20,168 nucleotides of DNA, taken from assembly GCA_903913345.1 (NCBI GenBank), contig CAIWLA010000069.1, positions 1-20,168 of the forward strand. The letters are read 5' to 3'. Position 1 is the first letter of the stretch. Each line of letters starts with the position of its first letter. Positions 15,998 to 20,168 of this stretch are shown piece after piece. The DNA is from an uncultured Magnetococcales bacterium (GTDB lineage Bacteria > Pseudomonadota > Magnetococcia > Magnetococcales > Magnetaquicoccaceae). The translations under genes and the position numbers were made by a program. The notes beneath the pieces were generated by a model. The model was not told the origin of the DNA. It was given only the letters and a program-made list of their open reading frames with translations, and did not search any database.

Positions 15998-16263
15998 GCC
16001 ATTGGCTCCCGCACCTCTTCCACCCCCTGGCACTCCCGTTCTGGAAAATCGGGAATGGAACCGAAAGTCTGCTCGAAATAGCCAGCGGGCCAGTCAAGGG
16101 TTTCATCCACAACGGGCCATTCGGTCAAGGAGGAGATTACCCCAATGGACGCACTCTCCTCTTCCTGCGCCAAGAGGATGACCTCCAGCCGCCTTTTCTG
16201 CCATTGTTCCGGGACCGGGATGGATTCTGGGGCCTGTTCAAAAAGTTGTCGAATGGCTTGCAT
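15994..16263 (-). CDS. Antitoxin partner of the VapC toxin
   Basis: This is an 89-residue acidic protein (mostly Glu, Pro and Val) immediately upstream of and overlapping vapC, with a good ribosome site (AGGAG 7 bases before ATG 16263). The beginning MQAIRQLFEQAPESIPVPE and the end FGSIPDFPERECQGVEEVRE resemble small antitoxin proteins found next to PIN toxins, from memory and without a search. In such pairs the antitoxin blocks the toxin active site and often represses its own operon. There is no clear DNA-binding motif such as AbrB or ribbon-helix-helix in the sequence as I read it, so autoregulation is inferred only from context and from an upstream inverted repeat. Confidence 0.8.
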   Translation of the reverse strand: MQAIRQLFEQAPESIPVPEQWQKRRLEVILLAQEEESASIGVISSLTEWPVVDETLDWPAGYFEQTFGSIPDFPERECQGVEEVREPMA

Positions 16264-16301
16264 TGGTCATCTCCTGATCAAGAGGTGTACATGGAAAGAT
16301 C

Positions 16302-16320
16302 GTACAGGCCCGCACTGTAC
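16302..16320. promoter_or_regulatory. Inverted repeat upstream of the toxin-antitoxin operon (possible operator)
   Basis: GTACAG (16302-16307) and CTGTAC (16315-16320) form a perfect 6-bp inverted repeat with a 7-base spacer, starting 38 bases upstream of the antitoxin ATG. Another GTAC lies at 16287-16290. The position suits an operator bound by the antitoxin or toxin-antitoxin complex, and it also lies between this operon and sbcD. Confidence 0.35.
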
Positions 16321-16461
16321 CACAATCCTGACCTGTCCGAAAATATTCCGCTCGCACCGCAGGACAAGCCTGGTTTTGCGGTTGCCTTTTGGCCTGAAGG
16401 GCATTACGTTCACTGTATTCCAGAATCCGACATCCATAAAGAGGGAAAAGGTTGACAATCC

Positions 16462-17688
16462 ATGAAAATCCTCCACACCTCAGACTGGCACCTCGGACGC
16501 ACGCTGTACGGACGGAAACGTTATGAAGAGTTTGAGGCCATGCTGACGTGGCTGGCCGAGACCATCGTCCGGGAGCAGGTCGATGTGTTGCTGGTCGCGG
16601 GGGATGTCTTTGACAGCAGCACCCCCAGCCACCGGGCGCAGGAGATCTATTATCGGTTTTTGTGCCGTGTGGCCTCCGCCTGCCATCATGTGGTGATCAT
16701 CGCCGGCAATCATGACTCTCCCTCCTTTCTGAACGCCCCCAAGGCGTTGCTGCGGGCACTCCATGTCCATGTGATCGGCGCGGCCTGTGACCCTCTGGCG
16801 GATGAGCTGTTGTTGCTCACCCATCGGGATGGTTCACCGGCGGTTCTGGTCTGTGCCGTCCCCTATTTGCGGGATCGGGATATTCGCGTGGCGGAGGCGG
16901 GGGAGAGCCTGGAAGACAAGGAGCGAAAATTGACGGAGGGGCTTCGTCAACACTATGCGGCGGTGGTTGGTTTGGCGGAACGGCAACGGCAGGCACTGGG
17001 CGGTGCCATTCCCATTATGGCCATGGGACATCTGTTCACTGCCGGGGGGCAAACGGTGGAGGGGGATGGCGTCCGTGCCCTGTATGTCGGTTCGGTGGCC
17101 TATGTCCCGGCTGCCCTTTTTCCAGACTCTCTGGCCTATCTGGCCCTGGGCCATTTGCATGTTCCCCAAACGGTGAACGGCTCCGAGGTGATGCGCTACA
17201 GTGGTTCCCCCCTGCCGATGGGATTCGGCGAGGCCAGGCAGGAGAAAAGTGTCTGTCTGGTTGAAATGACCCCGGCCGGGGTGGTGGTCTCTCTGCTTCC
17301 GGTGCCCCTTTTTCAACCATTGGAGACCGTTCGGGGCGACTGGCAGGCGATTGCGACCCGGCTTCAGGAACTGGTTGCCACCCGCTCCCCGGCTTGGCTG
17401 GAGGTGGTGTACGAGGGCGATACGGTGATCGGTGATTTGCGTGAGCGTCTGGAGCAGGCGGTGGCGGGTTCTGGGCTGGACATTTTGTGTTTCAAAAACA
17501 ACCGGTTGATCCATCAGGCCCTGGGGCAGCCGTACCATGACGAAACGCTCAATGATCTGGAGGTGAATGAGGTGTTCGATCGGTGTCTGGCGGCAAACAA
17601 GGTGCCGGAAGGACAGCGGTCGGAGCTGCTTCATGCCTATCAGGAGACGTTGATCTCTCTCCAGGAAGAGGATGGCCAGTCGGAATAG
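16462..17688 (+). CDS. sbcD: Exonuclease SbcD (Mre11-like nuclease subunit)
   Basis: SbcD is the metallophosphoesterase nuclease subunit of SbcCD, which opens hairpins and trims double-strand ends. The 408-residue protein carries the Mre11/SbcD motifs: TSDWHLGR (Asp8, His10), VAGDVFDSS (Asp48), AGNHDS (Asn83, His84), AMGHLFTAGG and ALGHLHVPQ with the later metal His residues, then RYSGSPLPMGFGE. Length is near that of E. coli SbcD (400). Only a weak ribosome site precedes ATG 16462. The partner ATPase gene sbcC, which usually follows directly, is missing; the convergent Rpn remnant begins 14 bases after the stop. sbcC could be elsewhere in the genome. Confidence 0.95.
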   Translation: MKILHTSDWHLGRTLYGRKRYEEFEAMLTWLAETIVREQVDVLLVAGDVFDSSTPSHRAQEIYYRFLCRVASACHHVVIIAGNHDSPSFLNAPKALLRALHVHVIGAACDPLADELLLLTHRDGSPAVLVCAVPYLRDRDIRVAEAGESLEDKERKLTEGLRQHYAAVVGLAERQRQALGGAIPIMAMGHLFTAGGQTVEGDGVRALYVGSVAYVPAALFPDSLAYLALGHLHVPQTVNGSEVMRYSGSPLPMGFGEARQEKSVCLVEMTPAGVVVSLLPVPLFQPLETVRGDWQAIATRLQELVATRSPAWLEVVYEGDTVIGDLRERLEQAVAGSGLDILCFKNNRLIHQALGQPYHDETLNDLEVNEVFDRCLAANKVPEGQRSELLHAYQETLISLQEEDGQSE

Positions 17689-17702
17689 CCCCTCGGCGGG
17701 CG

Positions 17703-18008
17703 TCAGGAGGGATCCGCCAGCACACTGTCCAGGGTTGGGGCATCCAGGATACGAAGGCTCCACTCCTCCAGGGTGGACAGATCGGCATCGGCTATCTTCT
17801 GGCTGGCCCATGGGGGCAGATTGCCGAAGCGGCGTTGCAGTTGGCGTGTCAGCATCGTGGCCTCGCCTTTCTTCTCGCCGTACCGCTCGCCCTCCTGGCG
17901 CACCATCGCAGCCCACTCCGGCTTACCCTTGGCCAATATCTCCTGCGCAAATTGTGACATCATCTCAGCTTCCTCCTGCGGGTTAACGCGGCGTATAACC
18001 TGCCGCAC
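17703..18008 (-). pseudogene. C-terminal remnant of an Rpn/DUF4351 protein (nuclease part missing)
   Basis: This 101-residue frame has a DUF4351-type tail (MLTRQLQRRFG, LSTLEEWSLRILDAPTL) and aligns without gaps to residues 227-327 of the intact Rpn protein at 5250-6233. By hand count 67 of 101 positions are identical. The Rpn nuclease core (HDRFLK, Asp61, DxK) is absent. The sequence runs out just after the rtcB stop: three codons and a TGA precede the GTG at 18008. It could be a decayed gene end, or a short protein coupled to rtcB, because GTG 18008 lies only 9 bases after that stop. No frameshift or internal stop is seen. I call it a pseudogene remnant because the functional domain is missing. 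Confidence 0.7.
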
Positions 18009-18017
18009 ATGCTCTTT

Positions 18018-19241
18018 TCAACCCTTGACGCACACCACCTGTTTGAGCACGTGGAGAATCTCCACCAGATCGGCCTGCTGGGCCATGACGGTATCAATAT
18101 CTTTATAGGCACCGGGAATTTCATCGATCACATCGGCATTCCGGCGGCAGGCGACGCCCACGGTCTGCCGCTCCAGATCGGCGAGGTTGAAACGGCGGGT
18201 GGCCTCGTGGCGGCTCATCTTGCGGCCAGCCCCGTGGGCACTGGAACAGAAGGTCTCTGGATTCCCCTTGCCACGCACAATATAGCTCTTGGCACCCATG
18301 GAGCCGGGGACAATCCCCAGATCGGTCTTGCGGGCACGGATGGCCCCCTTGCGGGTGATCCAGAGGGTGCGGTTGAAATGTTCCTCCCGCTCCATGGTGT
18401 TGTGGTGGCAGTCGATGGGTTCGCCCAGCACCCTCATCGGGCGACCCAGGACCGTGGCCATCGCCTCCAGCGTCGCCGCCATCATGAAACGACGATTGGC
18501 CTTGGCATAGCCCTGCGCCCAGGCCACACAGTGGACATAATCCTGAAAAACGACAGTGCCTTCCTGGAGATAGGCCAGATCGGGATCGGGCAGCTGCTTG
18601 AGCCGCGAACCCATCTCCTGGCGGGCCAACTCGATAAAAAAGGTGCCAATCCGGTTGCCAATCCCCCGTGAGCCGGAATGGAGCATCACCCAGACCTGCT
18701 GGGCCTCGTCCACACAGATCTCGATAAAATGGTTGCCCGTCCCCAACGTGCCCAAATGGCGTTCGCTGTTGACCCGTTTGTGCAACAACTTGGGGTGGCG
18801 CGTCAGCACCTGGGGCAGTTGGCGTTCCAGGCCAAACTGCGCCCAATGGGCGCGAATGGGGGCGGGAACGGTCTGCCAGGCCCCCCGATCCTGGGGACCA
18901 CCCTGATCGGTTCGTCCGTGGGGCACCGCCTGTTCGATGGCCGCATGCAACGCCTCGGCGTGTGATCCCAACTCGTCCGCCCTCAAGGCCAGCTTGACCG
19001 CCTGCATCCCGCACCCGATGTCCACCCCCACCGCCGCCGGAATGACGGCCTTCTCGGTGGGAATGACCGAACCAATGACCGCACCCAGTCCGGCATGGAC
19101 ATCGGGCATCGCCGCCACCTGCTTGAAAATGAAGGGCAGAGAGGCGACATTCATCAGTTGTTGACGGGATGAATGGTCCAGATCATCGGTATACACATAT
19201 ACGGGAACCCGTCCAGTGTGTATCATTTCATAGATGGGCAT
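18018..19241 (-). CDS. rtcB: RNA ligase RtcB (3'-phosphate/5'-OH, GTP-dependent)
   Basis: RtcB joins RNA ends bearing 2',3'-cyclic or 3'-phosphate to 5'-hydroxyl, with GTP and Mn2+, in RNA repair. The 407-residue product matches E. coli RtcB almost end to end, including the C-terminus QVVCVKG. Visible active-site blocks are MPDVHAGLG, VGVDIGCGM (Asp74, Cys77), LGTGNHFIEI (His171), VMLHSGSRGIGN (His188), DCHHN (279-280) and FCSSAHGAGR with the guanylylated His336. ATG 19241 fits the family start, but no ribosome site is seen upstream. It lies 32 bases after gloB on the same strand. The rtcA and rtcR genes that accompany it in E. coli are not here, so sigma-54 control of that type is not supported. 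Confidence 0.96.
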   Translation of the reverse strand: MPIYEMIHTGRVPVYVYTDDLDHSSRQQLMNVASLPFIFKQVAAMPDVHAGLGAVIGSVIPTEKAVIPAAVGVDIGCGMQAVKLALRADELGSHAEALHAAIEQAVPHGRTDQGGPQDRGAWQTVPAPIRAHWAQFGLERQLPQVLTRHPKLLHKRVNSERHLGTLGTGNHFIEICVDEAQQVWVMLHSGSRGIGNRIGTFFIELARQEMGSRLKQLPDPDLAYLQEGTVVFQDYVHCVAWAQGYAKANRRFMMAATLEAMATVLGRPMRVLGEPIDCHHNTMEREEHFNRTLWITRKGAIRARKTDLGIVPGSMGAKSYIVRGKGNPETFCSSAHGAGRKMSRHEATRRFNLADLERQTVGVACRRNADVIDEIPGAYKDIDTVMAQQADLVEILHVLKQVVCVKG

Positions 19242-19273
19242 GGGGCGTCACGTGCCGTTTGGAAAAAAGTCGT

Positions 19274-20041
19274 TCAAAAGGAGTTTCTCTTTTTGCGAAT
19301 GGAGGCAAAGACCTGCTCCGCCGATTGTCCCGTCAAACCAATATTGCGGGCAAAGAGGGGATCATCCGAGCGGAAGAAGGGATTGTACCGCTTCTCTTCA
19401 TCCAGTGGAGAGGGCATCGTCGGCTGCTCCCGATCGGTTTGGCGGGAAATATGCCGCAGAAGGGTCTGCAGGGCACTGTTGTTCGGTTCCAGGGAACAGG
19501 CAAATTGCAGATTGACCAGGGTGTATTCATGGCCGGCACACAGTTGGACGGAATCGGGCAAGGCACGGATTTTTAATAAACTTTCCCACATTTTTTCCGG
19601 GGTGCCTTCAAAAATACGCCCGCAACCGAAACGGAACAGGGCATCGCCGGCAAACAGGGTATCCTGAACCTGGTAGACGACATGGCCCAGGGTATGCCCA
19701 GGCACCTCCATGACGACCGCCTCCTCTCTGCCCAGGGAGATGCGTTGTTCTCCGGTCACGGCCACGTCCAACGGCGGCAGTCGATGAATATCTCTTTCTG
19801 CACCGATGACGATTGTGCCAAAATGTTTGCGCAGGGCGTCAACACCACCGATATGGTCGTGGTGGTGATGGGTCAGGAGTATGTGGGAGAGGGTGTCTCC
19901 CTGGCTCTCCAGATGGTGGATGACCGGTTTTGCCTCGCCGGGATCGACAGCGGCCCAGGTGTGATCGCCGGTGGCGAACAACCAGATATAATTGTCCTTC
20001 AAGGCGGGGATAGGCTCGACCATTAGAGAATGTTGGGGCAT
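19274..20041 (-). CDS. gloB: Hydroxyacylglutathione hydrolase (glyoxalase II)
   Basis: Glyoxalase II hydrolyses S-lactoylglutathione to lactate and glutathione, the second step of methylglyoxal detoxification. The 255-residue metallo-beta-lactamase-fold protein has ALKDNYIW near the N-terminus, the metal motif THHHHDHIGG (57-66), VPGHTLGHVVY (metal His116), TLFAGDALFRFGCGRIFEG (Asp133 bridging ligand), LCAGHEYTLVNL (metal His) and the C-terminal NPFFRSDDP typical of the HAGH C-terminal domain. ATG 20041 matches the family start and has GGGAG 10 bases upstream. An ATG at 20113 would run into the divergent methyltransferase gene and is disfavoured. It leads the leftward gloB-rtcB pair. Confidence 0.95.
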   Translation of the reverse strand: MPQHSLMVEPIPALKDNYIWLFATGDHTWAAVDPGEAKPVIHHLESQGDTLSHILLTHHHHDHIGGVDALRKHFGTIVIGAERDIHRLPPLDVAVTGEQRISLGREEAVVMEVPGHTLGHVVYQVQDTLFAGDALFRFGCGRIFEGTPEKMWESLLKIRALPDSVQLCAGHEYTLVNLQFACSLEPNNSALQTLLRHISRQTDREQPTMPSPLDEEKRYNPFFRSDDPLFARNIGLTGQSAEQVFASIRKKRNSF

Positions 20042-20086
20042 AATTTGCGTTCTCCCACTCTGGACACTAAAACGAGATACCGGACG

Positions 20087-20168
20087 ATGATGCTGGAAGC
20101 AGTCGGACTGCATAACTGGTACAATTCCCCCCCAGGGCGGACGGTTGCCAATCTGGTGGGGGAGGTCA
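20087..20168 (+). CDS. Start of a SAM-dependent methyltransferase-like gene (runs off the right edge)
   Basis: An open frame from ATG 20087 (or 20090) continues to the window edge, 27 codons, reading MMLEAVGLHNWYNSPPGRTV and on. The LHNWYNSPPGR stretch resembles the N-terminus of class I methyltransferases that lie divergently from gloB in many proteobacteria, as I recall. The catalytic SAM-binding motifs are outside the window, so the assignment rests on position and these few residues. Confidence 0.5.
   Translation, partial: MMLEAVGLHNWYNSPPGRTVANLVGEV

Noticed and set aside
17695..17718. GGCGG/CCGCC inverted repeat between sbcD and the Rpn remnant as a terminator
   Set aside because: Only 5 bp with a 14-base loop and no T-run; likely chance in GC-rich sequence.
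19242..19273. A sigma-54 promoter upstream of rtcB (GGCAC just before the start codon)
   Set aside because: The -12 GC element is not at the required spacing and the site abuts the ATG, so it cannot serve as promoter; rtcB more likely follows gloB in an operon.
1..20168. CRISPR array, tRNA or rRNA genes, intact insertion sequence
   Set aside because: No regularly spaced repeats, no tRNA-like cloverleaf or rRNA segment and no transposase were recognised by eye; the Rpn family is only loosely called 'putative transposase' and no terminal repeats flank it.

Overview
The window comes from a Gram-negative proteobacterium. It carries the Kdo/LPS-export block (kdsD-kdsC-lptC-lptA-lptB) fused to the rpoN-ptsN-rapZ block, plus gloB, rtcB, sbcD, a lipoprotein and several proteins with export signals. 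The gene order and the DUF4351-tailed Rpn nuclease family suggest an alphaproteobacterium or a Magnetococcus-like relative. That placement is an impression from gene content, not a computed result. Genes are tightly packed, with many 4-base stop/start overlaps and many GTG or TTG starts.

Layout. (1) Bases 1-8826 are read leftward. In the direction of transcription they hold a CBS/PAS protein and a CoA-binding protein, a CAP-domain lipoprotein, an Rpn/DUF4351 nuclease preceded by a tiny coupled leader ORF, a class II aldolase, an exported TPR/caspase-fold protein, an exported SUMF1-fold protein, a QueD-like enzyme, and the start of an AAA ATPase that leaves the window. (2) Bases 8989-15585 are read rightward: kdsD, kdsC, lptC, lptA, lptB, rpoN, ptsN and rapZ. 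They supply arabinose-5-phosphate and Kdo, three parts of the LPS transport bridge, sigma-54 and the nitrogen PTS/RapZ regulators. (3) Bases 15596-16263 are a leftward VapBC-type toxin-antitoxin pair lying 10 bases after rapZ. (4) sbcD is read rightward at 16462-17688 with no sbcC beside it. (5) Bases 17703-20041 are read leftward: gloB, rtcB and a C-terminal remnant of an Rpn/DUF4351 protein. (6) A divergent methyltransferase gene begins at 20087.

The most unusual parts are three. The aldolase / caspase-fold / SUMF1 cluster has touching or overlapping reading frames, and its caspase-fold protein keeps the catalytic Cys but has Leu where the catalytic His should be. The Rpn gene has no ribosome site of its own and seems to be translated through an upstream 24-codon ORF that contains a perfect 9-bp inverted repeat. 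A 101-residue Rpn tail next to rtcB aligns without gaps to the intact copy. No tRNA, rRNA, CRISPR array or intact insertion sequence was seen.
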